Counted from the stretch's first letter, positions 28,325 to 37,835 are shown. The stretch: 64,000 nucleotides of DNA from Caldicellulosiruptor owensensis OL (GCF_000166335.1 NC_014657.1:860501-924500); one strand, 5' to 3'. A program made the numbers and translations. Notes: generated from the letters alone by a model not told the origin.

Positions 28325-28577
28325 ATTACAAAGAGATATAAAATTTGAAGATGCAATGAGAAGATTAGAAGAAATTGTAAAAAATTTAGAAGAAGGAAAT
28401 CTTTCTCTTGAAGAAGCTATAGAGCTTTACGAAGAAGGAATTAAACTTACAAAAATTTGCAATGATATACTCCGCAGCGTAGAAAAGAGAGTGGTGTTAA
28501 TTGAGAAACTGAATGGTGAATATGTTCAAGATGATATTACCGATGATATTTATGGAGGTTTAGGGCAAAGAGAATGA
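28317..28577 (+). CDS. xseB: Exodeoxyribonuclease VII small subunit
   Basis: 86-residue helical hairpin with FEDAMRRLEEIVKNLEEG and LSLEEAIELYEEGIKL, diagnostic of XseB. It overlaps both xseA (8 bp) and ispA (4 bp). The acidic tail (QDDITDDIYGG) is slightly longer than usual. Confidence 0.95.
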   Translation: MCELQRDIKFEDAMRRLEEIVKNLEEGNLSLEEAIELYEEGIKLTKICNDILRSVEKRVVLIEKLNGEYVQDDITDDIYGGLGQRE

Positions 28578-29473
28578 TAAGCAGAAAATTAGAAGAGTAT
28601 ATAAACCTTTCACAGAAAAAAGTGGAGAAACATTTAGATGGAATTTTAAAAGAAAGATCTCCGGAAATAATATATCAGGCTATGAGATATAGTGTTTTTG
28701 CAGGGGGAAAAAGACTGAGACCTTTGCTGTGTTTACTTTCGTATCAAATGTTTTCAGAAGACAAAGAAATTGATCAGAAGATTTTAGATATCGCATCTGC
28801 AATTGAGCTTATTCATACCTATTCTCTCATTCATGACGATCTTCCAGCAATGGACAATGATGTCTTGCGGAGAGGAAAACCTACAAATCATGTAATGTTT
28901 GGAGAAGCAATAGCCATTTTGGCAGGGGATGCGCTTTTAAATTTAGCGGCAGAAGTTTGCATGGACTGGATATTGCGCTATGGTTGCAGAGAAAACTTGA
29001 TAAAAGCAGCTAAATACCTTTTCTGGGCATCTGGCGTGGAGGGTATGATAGGCGGCCAGGTTATTGATATAACAAACTCTGGACAGGATATTAAAAATGA
29101 AGAGCTTTTGTTTGAAATGCACTTGAAGAAAACCTCAAGGTTGATTCAGGCATCGTGTGTATGCGGAGCTCTTGTAGCAGGCGCAGAAGATAGGGTTGTA
29201 TTTGACTTGGAGGAATACGGGAAAAATCTTGGTCTTGCCTTTCAAATAAGAGATGATGTTTTAGATGTTATCGGTGACAGTAAAAAGGTAGGCAAAAGCA
29301 TAGGAAAGGATATAAAGGAAAAGAAGAGTACATTTGTAACCTTTTATGGTTTGGAAAAAGCACAACAGCTTGTTGAACATTATTCTCAGAAAGCTATAGA
29401 TGTAATAAAAAAGTATGACAATTCAGAACTTCTTATAGAACTTACCAATTATTTGATAAACAGAGAAAAGTAG
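28574..29473 (+). CDS. ispA: Polyprenyl (farnesyl) diphosphate synthase
   Basis: 299 residues. The first aspartate-rich motif is DDLPAMD at residues 88-94 (the DDx4D bacterial form) and the second is DDVLD at 227-231; GGKRLRP and GGQVIDI are also present. It condenses IPP with DMAPP and GPP. Position after xseB is conserved in Firmicutes. Confidence 0.94.
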   Translation: MISRKLEEYINLSQKKVEKHLDGILKERSPEIIYQAMRYSVFAGGKRLRPLLCLLSYQMFSEDKEIDQKILDIASAIELIHTYSLIHDDLPAMDNDVLRRGKPTNHVMFGEAIAILAGDALLNLAAEVCMDWILRYGCRENLIKAAKYLFWASGVEGMIGGQVIDITNSGQDIKNEELLFEMHLKKTSRLIQASCVCGALVAGAEDRVVFDLEEYGKNLGLAFQIRDDVLDVIGDSKKVGKSIGKDIKEKKSTFVTFYGLEKAQQLVEHYSQKAIDVIKKYDNSELLIELTNYLINREK

Positions 29474-29476
29474 CAG

Positions 29477-29504
29477 TTGACATAATTTAAATAAAATTTA
29501 TAAT
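29477..29504 (+). promoter_or_regulatory. Strong sigma-A promoter for rnpB
   Basis: Perfect TTGACA (29477-29482), 16-bp spacer, perfect TATAAT (29499-29504), 6-7 bp before the mature 5' end of RNase P RNA. Confidence 0.85.
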
Positions 29505-29510
29505 AGAATA

Positions 29511-29862
29511 TGCGAGCAGGTCGAACGGCTGCGCAAGGAAATTACCCTTGTGAGGAAAGTCCGAGCTCCACAGGGCAGGGTGCTGGGTAACACCCAGTGG
29601 AGGCAACTCCAAGGAAAGTGCAACAGAAAAGAACCGCCATCCATTATTGGATGGTAAGGGTGAAAAGGTGAGGTAAGAGCTCACCAGCAGTCAGGCGACT
29701 GGCTGGCTGTGCAAACCCCACCCGGAGCAAGACCAAATAGGGGAACAATGCAGTGGCCCGCTGCGTTCCCGGGTTGGTCGCAAGAGGTCTGATGGTAACA
29801 TCAGATCCAAAGAGAAATAGCCGTTCACGACAGAACTCGGCTTACAGACCTGGTCGCACATC
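29511..29862 (+). ncRNA. rnpB: RNase P RNA (class A-like)
   Basis: A GC-rich ~350-nt segment with the conserved cores of bacterial RNase P RNA: GAGGAAAGTCCGAGCTCC near the 5' end (CRI), GGAAAGTGCAACAGAAA (CRII/III region), AAACCCCACCCGG, and the 3' ACAGAACTCGGCTTACAGACC. The terminal helix pairs TGCGAGCAGGTC with GACCTGGTCGCA. It processes tRNA 5' ends. Ends are estimates within a few bases. Confidence 0.96.
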
Positions 29863-29881
29863 AAAAAAAGATAATTCAAAA

Positions 29882-29917
29882 AATGCCCAAGCTTGATATT
29901 TCAGCTTGGGCATTTTT
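29882..29917. terminator. Bidirectional terminator between rnpB and the MFS gene
   Basis: AATGCCCAAGCT (29882 on) pairs with AGCTTGGGCATT; T runs lie on the right and A runs on the left, so it can stop both rnpB and the convergent transporter gene. Confidence 0.8.
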
Positions 29918-29931
29918 ACATTTTGTATGTT

Positions 29932-31272
29932 TTACGCTCTTTTTATTTTCCTTTTAATAACGTTCCTGAGACTCTTTGCACCGGGTTCCTTTACGTTCTT
30001 TTTAAGGTAAATCACAGCTAAGAATCTTAAAAAACCTGATACAAAAAATGCGACATGGTATGTGGCTATGTTAAAATTCATGTAATGCTTGAAAAAGTCA
30101 ACAATATAGGGTGCAATATCTTCTATAAGGTAACCTCCAAGTACAATTGGAATAGCTGTTCCGAATATTGCGTTGAACATATTTATAACACCGACATACA
30201 TAGACGTTTGAGTCTGGTCAGATAATTTCAAAATTAGGTTGTTATTGCTCATATCGATTATAGGCCAGAGCATTCCTGCAAATATGCTTATTAAAGTCAC
30301 TAAGTACTTATAATTGTTTTCATTGGTGAAACACCACACAACCGGCAACAAAGACAGAAGACTTGCTGCAAAAAGGAGCATGGGTCTGTTACCTATTTTA
30401 TCTACCACTCTTCCTATGTATGGCAATGTGAGTATGGTTACAATGTTGCTTACAATTTGGGTCAGGAGAATTATATCAAAATAACTCATTTTAAGGTCTT
30501 TTATCATATACATATTAAAATATGGGCCTGCAATGCTAAGTCCAAAGTTCCAGATTACAAAAAAGATCATAAATTTTTTAAAGTAGTCGTTTTTAAGTGT
30601 AGAAATAAACATCTTTTTCAAATCAATTTGTTGCTTCTGACCCTTCATAGGAAGGTCTTTTACAAAGAAGAAACAACTTATATCCAGCATTCCCATAATA
30701 GCAGCAAACACAAAGACTATAGAAAATCCTGTAAGGTTATTGTGTAAGTCTAAATATTTTCCAATAGCAAGTCCGCTGAGCATTCCCACTATGGTGGAGA
30801 TTGTTGCTCTTCTTGAAAAGAACCTGCCTCTTATATGCATTGGAACTAAGTCATTTATCCACGACCAGAAAGAAACATTTGTGAATGAGTTGGAAATTGA
30901 TGATATTGTCATCAATAGTATTAACAAAAATAGTAATATATATGAACCTTTTCCGAAAATCAGCGGTAAAATGGCTATCAGTGCCCACGGTAATCTATGG
31001 AGAAATCCGCTTATTAAAAATATGAGCTTTCTTTTTTTTGATTTTTCTAAAAAATAAGATGCAAAAACTTGCGCCACACCGCCAAGTACTGGTAGTGCAA
31101 GCATTACACCATACATCAGATCGCCAAATCCTATTACTTTTGCAAATCCAGCAACCGGTGACCCTGTGGTGACATTAAAAAAAACTATGCCAAATGTGAT
31201 GCCAAGTATTACAAAATTGAGACTCTTGCGCAAAGAATTGTCTGATGTCAAGTCTGCGTTTAATTTGAACAT
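29932..31272 (-). CDS. Major facilitator superfamily transporter
   Basis: 446 residues with about 12 hydrophobic spans. MFS cues: the loop ASYFLEKSKKRKL between spans 2 and 3 and the VPMHIRGRFFSRRATIS motif, plus YIGRVVDKIGNRPMLLF in the second half, which resembles the repeated MFS loop. Substrate cannot be told. It is monocistronic and convergent with rnpB; upstream is the ISLre2 element. Confidence 0.85.
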   Translation of the reverse strand: MFKLNADLTSDNSLRKSLNFVILGITFGIVFFNVTTGSPVAGFAKVIGFGDLMYGVMLALPVLGGVAQVFASYFLEKSKKRKLIFLISGFLHRLPWALIAILPLIFGKGSYILLFLLILLMTISSISNSFTNVSFWSWINDLVPMHIRGRFFSRRATISTIVGMLSGLAIGKYLDLHNNLTGFSIVFVFAAIMGMLDISCFFFVKDLPMKGQKQQIDLKKMFISTLKNDYFKKFMIFFVIWNFGLSIAGPYFNMYMIKDLKMSYFDIILLTQIVSNIVTILTLPYIGRVVDKIGNRPMLLFAASLLSLLPVVWCFTNENNYKYLVTLISIFAGMLWPIIDMSNNNLILKLSDQTQTSMYVGVINMFNAIFGTAIPIVLGGYLIEDIAPYIVDFFKHYMNFNIATYHVAFFVSGFLRFLAVIYLKKNVKEPGAKSLRNVIKRKIKRA

Positions 31273-31417
31273 TTAATGACCCCCAACAAGCTACATAATT
31301 TACTTTGTTTACGAATTCATTTTTTTGTTGCATAATTTTATTATACTCCAATATTTTATTAAAAAAAACTGTAGGTTTAAAAACGATAGTGTCAAGAGTT
31401 TGTAGGGAAATTTTTTA

Positions 31418-32857
31418 TTAAAATACGACTGCATTTAAGAAATCTCCAGTACTTAGGCCTTTCAGTACTCTAAACGTCAAATCAACTTTTCCTCTTGCTA
31501 AAATTGGCACATTATTCCTCGTCTCCTCAATCTGTTTCCTTATCTTCTTAACATTTTTTCTCACAATTTCTTTCAATATTTTTTCTTCTTTCTCTTCCTT
31601 GCCACAAATCTCTTTTAAATATGCTTCTTTCAAGTTTACACCATTATACTTCAAGCTCAATAACTTTACCATCACTTCTGCTCCTTGTTCGCTCCATCCT
31701 CTTGGTCTTGAACTCATCCTATCTGCTAATACGTGGCTTACATGCCCTTCTGCACTACATCCTTTTATAATCCTATTATCTAACTCTAATACTATATTAT
31801 CCCAATGATTGGCTATATATCTCCTACTTTCATTTATCCTCTTCAACGCTCTTTTGTCCTCTCCAGCCTTTTCCATCGCTTTAGCTACCAATCCCTCAAA
31901 CTTCTCTCTATCCTTATCCCTCAATGCTTCTACTATCCCAGCAAAAATATTCTTATCTCCACCGCTTATTTTGATTACCTCTCTCATTAGATGAAACCTG
32001 TCTAATACAAATTCTGCACCCACTATCCATTCAAGCCCTTCCTTTATCCATGCCGCTCCATCCCCTAACAAATATATCTTCTCTATCTTCTCCGTTTCAT
32101 AGTGCTCCTCTATATATTCACTTACTTTTGACCAAAAATCTTCTGGTCTCTCTTTAATACTGCTAAAATAATGCACCCCTTTTAATTCCTTTCTTTTGAC
32201 AATCCCTTTCTCTTCTTTATATCCCTCATTTATGTACGCAAGCTTCGCTATCTTCCCTTCTCCGTTTTGTAACGAAATATGATCTTCATCTGCCTCTATA
32301 TAAAGTTCTTTTACCACTTTTTTACTGCCTGCAACTCCTTTTTTATTATGCTCGATTCTATCTAACTGAGCTGCCTCTATCCTCCTCAAAATATTCATTA
32401 CACTTTGTCTTGTCATTTTCTCTTCTCCTAATACTTCTTTGGCTGCTTTTTCATATGATATTTCCACTACTTTCTCAACTATTGCTGCTTTGACTGCTTT
32501 GTCTATTCTTTGGTATTTCTCTATCCCCAAAATTTCATCTGCTAAATACACATACCCTCCCTCTTCTTTATTCTTGTAGTACGTCCTTATATATTCCACA
32601 TCTCCAAATATTGTCTTTATGCTCCTCTTATCTTTCCTTACAACCTCATACCTTGCCTTCCTCTTCTTTTCATTCCTTACAATCTCATCTACAAGCCCGC
32701 ATGCCTCTTTTATCATCTCCTTCCCTATCTCATCCATCTTCTCCTTCAATTCCATTGAATACATCGCTATATCTTTCTCACCTCTTAATATCTCCACTAT
32801 CCCTTCTCCAAATCTATTTAAAAGTTCCTCTATTTTTGCTATAATATTATCAAACAT
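31418..32857 (-). CDS. ISLre2 family transposase (UPF0236)
   Basis: 479 residues, full length for the family. Seen: KRSIKTIFGDVEYIRTYY near residue 80, LYIEADEDHISLQ, KIYLLGDGAAWIKEGL and FVLDRFHLMRE, with acidic residues placed as in DDE-type transposases (D in EADEDH and in LGDGAAW). It appears intact, so the element may be active. The start codon at 32857 lies behind a GGAGGGAG site that can be masked by an upstream hairpin. Confidence 0.88.
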   Translation of the reverse strand: MFDNIIAKIEELLNRFGEGIVEILRGEKDIAMYSMELKEKMDEIGKEMIKEACGLVDEIVRNEKKRKARYEVVRKDKRSIKTIFGDVEYIRTYYKNKEEGGYVYLADEILGIEKYQRIDKAVKAAIVEKVVEISYEKAAKEVLGEEKMTRQSVMNILRRIEAAQLDRIEHNKKGVAGSKKVVKELYIEADEDHISLQNGEGKIAKLAYINEGYKEEKGIVKRKELKGVHYFSSIKERPEDFWSKVSEYIEEHYETEKIEKIYLLGDGAAWIKEGLEWIVGAEFVLDRFHLMREVIKISGGDKNIFAGIVEALRDKDREKFEGLVAKAMEKAGEDKRALKRINESRRYIANHWDNIVLELDNRIIKGCSAEGHVSHVLADRMSSRPRGWSEQGAEVMVKLLSLKYNGVNLKEAYLKEICGKEEKEEKILKEIVRKNVKKIRKQIEETRNNVPILARGKVDLTFRVLKGLSTGDFLNAVVF

Positions 32858-32859
32858 TT

Positions 32860-32957
32860 TGCTCCCTCCTTTGGTTTGTTTTTCCTTTCAGTTTTCTTCT
32901 TCTTTTTTTGCTCATTATTTTATATCATTCTCTCATTTTTCCCAAGAGGAGGGAGCA
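32860..32957 (-). promoter_or_regulatory. Hairpin able to hide the transposase ribosome binding site
   Basis: On the transposase-sense strand, TGCTCCCTCCT (32957-32947) is perfectly complementary to AGGAGGGAGCA (32870-32860), which contains the Shine-Dalgarno; TTGG/CCAA adds four pairs after a one-base bulge. Only transcripts entering from outside the gene would carry both arms if the native promoter lies between them. Confidence 0.5.
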
Positions 32958-33039
32958 TTTTTTCCATCTCAAGTCCTATAAATATTTTACACTAAGTTTA
33001 AAAACCTACAGTCGACTATTAAAATTTTGTTAAAAAAAA

Positions 33040-33591
33040 CTATTGTTCAAGCTGTTTACCGAAAAAAGATGTTGCAGCTTGAACAAGCTTGTAATCTGAG
33101 TCACCCATAACAACATGGGATTGTGTTGAACACATAATCACGCTGCCGATTACACTTCCTTCGGAAAGTATAGGGCTTACTATCTGAGCAGTATATCTTG
33201 TTGTATCGCCTTCAACAATCGGTATACTGCTCATGTCATTTTCAGATTTCACAACGACAATAGAATTTTCTTCCATAACCCTTTCCAGTTCTTGGCTTAA
33301 AGGCTTATCCATGTAATCCTTTTTAGAAGCGCCAGCAACGGCAATTACTCTATCTCTGTCAGTGATAATTATAATATGACCGCTTACCTGATGAAGAGTT
33401 TCAGCATATTCTTTGGCAAATGCCCCCATTTCGCCAATAGGGGAATATTTCTTTAAGATTACCTCCCCTTCGTTATCGGTATATATCTCAAGCGGGTCAC
33501 CTTCTCTGATTTTAAGAGTTCTTCTTATTTCTTTCGGGATTACAACCCTTCCTAAATCATCAATTCTTCTAACAATTCCCGTTGCCTTCAT
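33040..33591 (-). CDS. spoVT: Stage V sporulation protein T (SpoVT)
   Basis: 183 residues: an N-terminal AbrB-type swapped-hairpin DNA-binding domain (MKATGIVRRIDDLGRVVIPKE) and a C-terminal GAF-like domain (about 55-178). In Bacillus it tunes sigma-G genes in the forespore. ATG 33591 has AGGAGCTG upstream. A terminator for it would have been replaced or displaced by the adjacent IS. Confidence 0.94.
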   Translation of the reverse strand: MKATGIVRRIDDLGRVVIPKEIRRTLKIREGDPLEIYTDNEGEVILKKYSPIGEMGAFAKEYAETLHQVSGHIIIITDRDRVIAVAGASKKDYMDKPLSQELERVMEENSIVVVKSENDMSSIPIVEGDTTRYTAQIVSPILSEGSVIGSVIMCSTQSHVVMGDSDYKLVQAATSFFGKQLEQ

Positions 33592-33657
33592 CTTGTTTCA
33601 GCTCCTTTTTTAAATATTTCTATAATTAGTTTTAATAATTTTTTGCAGCCTTATTCT

Positions 33658-34029
33658 TTACTTTTCTTCGTCAACCTTTTTTATTAAATTTTCCAGTTGT
33701 ATTTTTCTAAATACCTGCTTTTTTAGCATATTATTAACAATTTGTTTTGGTAGTTTGTCTCTGTAGTATTTTAAATATCCTTCTGTATAGAGGTAGTTTT
33801 TTACTAAGTTTCTTACCTCATTTTCTCTGTCATGTTCATTTAGGATTGCTTTCTGAATATTATCTATTTGCTCTTCTCTTCGTCTTTGCTTTTGAATAAC
33901 CTGTTGAATCTTTTCATATGGCAAAATCTCACCATACTCTTCAAGATGACGTTTGGTGCGAGTATAGTTTTCGATAAGATTTTTAAAATGAACAAATCTG
34001 CGTTTGTTTATATAGAGTTCATCTTTCAT
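33658..34029 (-). CDS. Hypothetical helical protein
   Basis: 123 residues, strongly charged and predicted helical throughout (KRHLEEYGEILPYEKIQQVIQK; LRKQ-type heptads). No motif recognised. It appears to hold two similar halves: TRTKRHLEEYGEILPYEKI and LYTEGYLKYYRDKLPKQIV both read as helix-turn repeats. It lies 66 bp upstream of spoVT on the same strand and might be cotranscribed. Role unknown. Confidence 0.6.
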   Translation of the reverse strand: MKDELYINKRRFVHFKNLIENYTRTKRHLEEYGEILPYEKIQQVIQKQRRREEQIDNIQKAILNEHDRENEVRNLVKNYLYTEGYLKYYRDKLPKQIVNNMLKKQVFRKIQLENLIKKVDEEK

Positions 34030-34103
34030 TTTTTCACCTGACGATAAAAATGTTCTATCTAATATTTTTTACAAATCAATATATTTTTAATCCAAAAAGT
34101 GAT

Positions 34104-34132
34104 TTCAAATCAAACCAAAAATGCTGTATAAT
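34104..34132 (+). promoter_or_regulatory. Sigma-A promoter for iorAB
   Basis: TTCAAA (34104-34109), 17-bp spacer, TATAAT (34127-34132), 46 bp before the iorA start. Confidence 0.55.
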
Positions 34133-34178
34133 AAAGTACAAAACAGCTTATATTGAGAAAGGGTGATAAATAGAAATT

Positions 34179-35975
34179 ATGAAAAAAGTCCTGATGGGAA
34201 ATGAAGCTGTAGCATATTCTCTTTTTATAAATGGTGTAAATGTTGTTGTTGGATATCCAGGCACGCCTTCGACAGAAGTAATAGAAACGTTGAAAAATTT
34301 TCAGGATGACGATTTTTATGTTGAATGGTCTACAAACGAAAAAGTAGCACTTGAGATTGCTGCAGGTGCAAGCCTTGCAGGTGCTAGAGCTGTTGCTACT
34401 ATGAAACAGGTAGGTTTGAATGTTGCAGCAGACCCTCTTTTGTCTCTTTCAGTTGTTGGTGTAGAAGGCGGACTTATAGTGTTTGTAGCGGATGATCCTG
34501 GACCTCATTCCTCGCAAACAGAACAGGATACACGGAACTTCGCGAGATTTTGCAACTTACCAGTTTTTGATCCTTCTTCTCCAAAAGAAGCTTTTGAACT
34601 CATAAAACCTGCTTTCGAAATTTCAGAAAAGTATAATTTGCCTGTGCTTTATCGCATGACAACAAGAGTTTGTCATTCTAACCAGTCAATTGAGTTTGAG
34701 TTAAAAAGAGAAAAGAGGAGGATTAAAGGTTTTGAAAAAAGGCCAGATTGGGTTATCTTGCCTGCACTTTCGTACAAAAAGCACGTAGAACTTGAGAAAA
34801 AACTTCAGGATATAAAAAAAGATCTTTCTGTTTACAACAGAGTTGAGGGTAAAGGGAAAATAGGAATTATAACAGGTGGGGTTTCGTATTTTTACGTCAA
34901 AGAAGCTATAAAAGGTTTTGAAGATTTGTTTTCTATCTTGAAGATTACAGTAGCACATCCTTTAGATGATGAAATTGTATTGGGATTTGTGGAAGATAAA
35001 GAAGTGCTAATATTCATCGAAGAACTTGACCCTGTATTAGAAGAAGAGGTAAAACTAATACTTTTTGAAAATGGGAAATTGCTTCCTGTGTATGGTAAAC
35101 GCAACGGTTATGTTCCCTTTGCAGGTGAATTTGATGTTGATAAAGTAAGAAACATTTTTTACAAAATACTTTCTGATGAGAAATTTTTGGTTAGGAATAC
35201 ATTTGTGGATGTTTTGCAAATTCCAAAAAGGCAGGCACAACTCTGTGCGGGCTGTCCTCACAGAAACTCGTTTTTGATTGTAAAATATGCAATGAAGGGT
35301 AAAGATGTGATTTTCACAGGAGATATTGGATGTTACACGCTTGGATTTGCAAAGCCAATTTCAACGACTGATACCTGCCTTTGTATGGGAGCAAGCATCA
35401 CAATGGCGCAAGGTCTTAAGATTGCAGATAGATCAAAAAAGGTGATTTCTTTTATTGGAGATTCAACTTTTTTCCACAGTGGGATTACGGGCCTTGTAAA
35501 TAGTTACTACAATAGACACAATATAACCGTATGCATTTTAGACAATCTAACAACTGGCATGACAGGTTTCCAGCCACATCCTGGGACTGGTAAAAAGATT
35601 TACGGAGAAGAAGGAAGAAAGGTTAGCATTGAAGATATTGTCAAAGGGATAGGTGTTGAAAAGATTTTGGTGATTGATCCTTACTCTGATTTTACTGAGA
35701 ATGTAAATAAAGTCAGAGAATTTTTGAAAGACGAAGAACTTGGAGTGATAATCTTTCGAAGAGAATGTGCAAACATGGGCTCAAAAGAAAGTTACCTTAA
35801 GATAAATCAGAACTGTTCTAATTGCAAAGGATGCATGCAAATAACAGGCTGTCCTGCATTAAAAGAAGATGAAAATGGTAATATCTTTATAGATTCAGCT
35901 TTGTGCAATGGTTGTGGGCTTTGTAAAAGTTTTTGTCCATATTCAGCAATAGAAAAGGTGATGAAAGATGACTGA
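34179..35975 (+). CDS. iorA: Indolepyruvate ferredoxin oxidoreductase, alpha subunit
   Basis: 598 residues. The N-terminal pyrimidine-binding domain (GYPGTPSTEVIETL; EWSTNEKVALE) is followed by a TPP-binding domain (GDIGCYTLG; DNLTTGMTGFQ). Two 4Fe-4S motifs close the protein: CSNCKGCMQITGCP and CNGCGLCKSFCP. It oxidatively decarboxylates aryl pyruvates to aryl-acetyl-CoA with ferredoxin. It overlaps iorB by 8 bp. Confidence 0.94.
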   Translation: MKKVLMGNEAVAYSLFINGVNVVVGYPGTPSTEVIETLKNFQDDDFYVEWSTNEKVALEIAAGASLAGARAVATMKQVGLNVAADPLLSLSVVGVEGGLIVFVADDPGPHSSQTEQDTRNFARFCNLPVFDPSSPKEAFELIKPAFEISEKYNLPVLYRMTTRVCHSNQSIEFELKREKRRIKGFEKRPDWVILPALSYKKHVELEKKLQDIKKDLSVYNRVEGKGKIGIITGGVSYFYVKEAIKGFEDLFSILKITVAHPLDDEIVLGFVEDKEVLIFIEELDPVLEEEVKLILFENGKLLPVYGKRNGYVPFAGEFDVDKVRNIFYKILSDEKFLVRNTFVDVLQIPKRQAQLCAGCPHRNSFLIVKYAMKGKDVIFTGDIGCYTLGFAKPISTTDTCLCMGASITMAQGLKIADRSKKVISFIGDSTFFHSGITGLVNSYYNRHNITVCILDNLTTGMTGFQPHPGTGKKIYGEEGRKVSIEDIVKGIGVEKILVIDPYSDFTENVNKVREFLKDEELGVIIFRRECANMGSKESYLKINQNCSNCKGCMQITGCPALKEDENGNIFIDSALCNGCGLCKSFCPYSAIEKVMKDD

Positions 35976-36528
35976 TATTATAATAGCTGGAGTAGGTGGA
36001 CAGGGGAATATCCTTCTTTCCAGAGTAATTTGTCAGCTTTATACAAATAAAGGTTTTGATGTTAAGTCGGCTGAGAACATTGGAATGAGCCAAAGGGGTG
36101 GCTCTGTGGTAAGCTATATTAGAACAGGAGAAAATGTAGGACCAATTATACCAGATAACATGGCTGATATTTTGATTGGACTTGAGATGTGTGAAGCTGC
36201 GAGAAATGTTAATAAGATCAATAAAGATTCTATAGTTGTTTTAAACGATAGATTCATAAGGTTCAATAGTTTAGATTTCAAAAAAAATCAGATAGTCAAA
36301 TTTTTTGAATTAAACTTTCCGAAATTAAGAATAGTTAGCGCCTATGATATTGCTGTTAAATTGGATATGCCAAAGGCAGAGAATATTGTAATGCTTGCTT
36401 TGGTATGCAAAGATGGGTTTTTACCTTTTTCAAAAGAGGAAATTTTAAAAGCTTTGGAGCAGGTATTGAGGCCAAAAATGTATGAGATGAATAAAATTTT
36501 AGTTGAAAATATTTACGAAAAATATTAA
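35968..36528 (+). CDS. iorB: Indolepyruvate ferredoxin oxidoreductase, beta subunit
   Basis: 186-residue gamma-type domain of 2-oxoacid oxidoreductases: IIAGVGGQGNILLSRVI at the N-terminus and NIGMSQRGGSVVSYIR, the standard IorB segments. It forms the complex with IorA. Adjacent paaK suggests a joint route between aromatic amino acid keto acids and aryl acetates. Confidence 0.94.
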   Translation: MTDIIIAGVGGQGNILLSRVICQLYTNKGFDVKSAENIGMSQRGGSVVSYIRTGENVGPIIPDNMADILIGLEMCEAARNVNKINKDSIVVLNDRFIRFNSLDFKKNQIVKFFELNFPKLRIVSAYDIAVKLDMPKAENIVMLALVCKDGFLPFSKEEILKALEQVLRPKMYEMNKILVENIYEKY

Positions 36529-36580
36529 AATCTTATATATTAGTAGTTGATAAAGAGAAAAGTAGAGAGGAGAAGAGGCT

Positions 36581-37828
36581 ATGGAAAGTGTTGAGATGAG
36601 AGAAAGTGTAAATGAACTTTTTTTGATTCAACTTGAAAATGTCTTTAAAAATAGTCCATTTTATAAAGAAAAATTCAGGGAAGCCGGAATAGAGCTGGAG
36701 GATATAAAGGATTTAGAAGACATCAAAAAACTTCCATTTACAACAAAAGAAGAGCTAAGAGCAGCATATCCGTTAGGGCTTATGGCTACAGATGAAAAAA
36801 AGGTTGTAAGAATTCACTCATCGTCGGGTACCACAGGAATGCCGGTAATTATTCCTTATACTCAAAAAGATGTTGATGATTGGAAGGAAATGGTGAAAAG
36901 ATGTTATCAGTTTGCAGGAATTACAGAGTATGACAGAATTCAGATAACTCCTGGATATGGGCTGTGGACAGCAGGTATTGGGTTTCAGCTGGGTGCAGAG
37001 TTTCTTGGTGCAATGACAATTCCTATGGGACCAGGGAATACAGAAAAACAACTTCAAATGATGGTGGATTTAAAGTCAACAGTAATTGTTGCAACTTCAT
37101 CTTATGGTCTTTTGCTTGCTGAAGAGGTAGTTAAAAGAGGGTTAAAAGACAAGATACATTTAAGAGTTGGAATATTTGGATCTGAAAGATGGGGAGAAAA
37201 ACAGCGAAAAACTATTGAGGAGTATCTGGGTATAGAGAGTTTTGATATTTATGGGCTAACAGAGATTTACGGACCGGGAATTGCGATAGATTGCAAAAAA
37301 CATACAGGTCTTCATTATTTTGACGATTTTCTGTATTTTGAAATAATTGACCCTCAAACAGGCGAAAATGTACCTGATGGAGAGTTTGGTGAACTTGTCA
37401 TAACTACGTTGAAAAAAGAAGGTGCTCCTCTTATAAGGTACAGAACAAGGGATATTACACGAAAAATTCCGGGTGAGTGCAACTGTGGTTCTAAGTATCC
37501 ACGAATTGACAGGATTGTTGGCAGAACTGATGATATGGTAAAAGTCAAAGGTGTTAATATATTTCCTGCTCAGATAGATATGTTTTTAAAGGACATAAAG
37601 GGTGTTGGCAGTGAGTATCAAGTAATAATAGAAAGAATTGATTACAGAGATAAACTTACATTAAAGATTGAAGTTGAAGATGAATATTTTACTTCTGAGA
37701 TGAAAGAGTTAATTTCTCATGAGTTTAAAAATAAAATAGGAGTATCACCTGAAGTTGTATTGTGTAGGATAGGTGAACTTCCTCGTAGTGAAAAGAAGAC
37801 CAAACGTATATTTGATTTGAGAGGCTGA
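36581..37828 (+). CDS. paaK: Phenylacetate-CoA ligase
   Basis: 415-residue adenylate-forming ligase. P-loop-like SSGTTGMP at residues 81-88; YGLTEIYGPG; LIRYRTRDITR; GRTDDMVKVKGVNIFP. In anaerobes PaaK next to iorAB is thought to convert aryl-acetyl-CoA to aryl acetate with ATP gain, or the reverse. It begins 52 bp after iorB. Confidence 0.93.
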   Translation: MESVEMRESVNELFLIQLENVFKNSPFYKEKFREAGIELEDIKDLEDIKKLPFTTKEELRAAYPLGLMATDEKKVVRIHSSSGTTGMPVIIPYTQKDVDDWKEMVKRCYQFAGITEYDRIQITPGYGLWTAGIGFQLGAEFLGAMTIPMGPGNTEKQLQMMVDLKSTVIVATSSYGLLLAEEVVKRGLKDKIHLRVGIFGSERWGEKQRKTIEEYLGIESFDIYGLTEIYGPGIAIDCKKHTGLHYFDDFLYFEIIDPQTGENVPDGEFGELVITTLKKEGAPLIRYRTRDITRKIPGECNCGSKYPRIDRIVGRTDDMVKVKGVNIFPAQIDMFLKDIKGVGSEYQVIIERIDYRDKLTLKIEVEDEYFTSEMKELISHEFKNKIGVSPEVVLCRIGELPRSEKKTKRIFDLRG

Positions 37829-37835
37829 AGACAAA

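Larger units (their letters stand above)
31369..33011 (-). mobile_element. ISLre2-type insertion sequence
   Basis: One transposase gene flanked by imperfect terminal inverted repeats: CTGTAGGTTTAAAAAC at 31369-31384 and, inverted, CTGTAGGTTTTTAAAC at 33011-32996 (14 of 16 match). Length is about 1.64 kb. No convincing target duplication was found. It sits between the MFS gene and spoVT, 29 bp downstream of the spoVT stop. Confidence 0.75.

Noticed and set aside
29487-29879. Minus-strand open frames over 29487-29684 and 29691-29879
   Set aside because: They lie antisense to the RNase P RNA and have no ribosome binding site or family resemblance; structured RNA GC content explains the open frames.
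32611-32981. Plus-strand open frames opposite the transposase start
   Set aside because: Low-complexity Ser/Leu/Phe text that mirrors the Lys/Glu-rich transposase on the other strand.
31359-33041. TTAAAAAAAACT at both sides of the ISLre2 element as a target duplication
   Set aside because: The right copy is 18 bp outside the inverted repeat and the left copy overlaps the inverted repeat by two bases; A-rich 12-mers recur by chance here.
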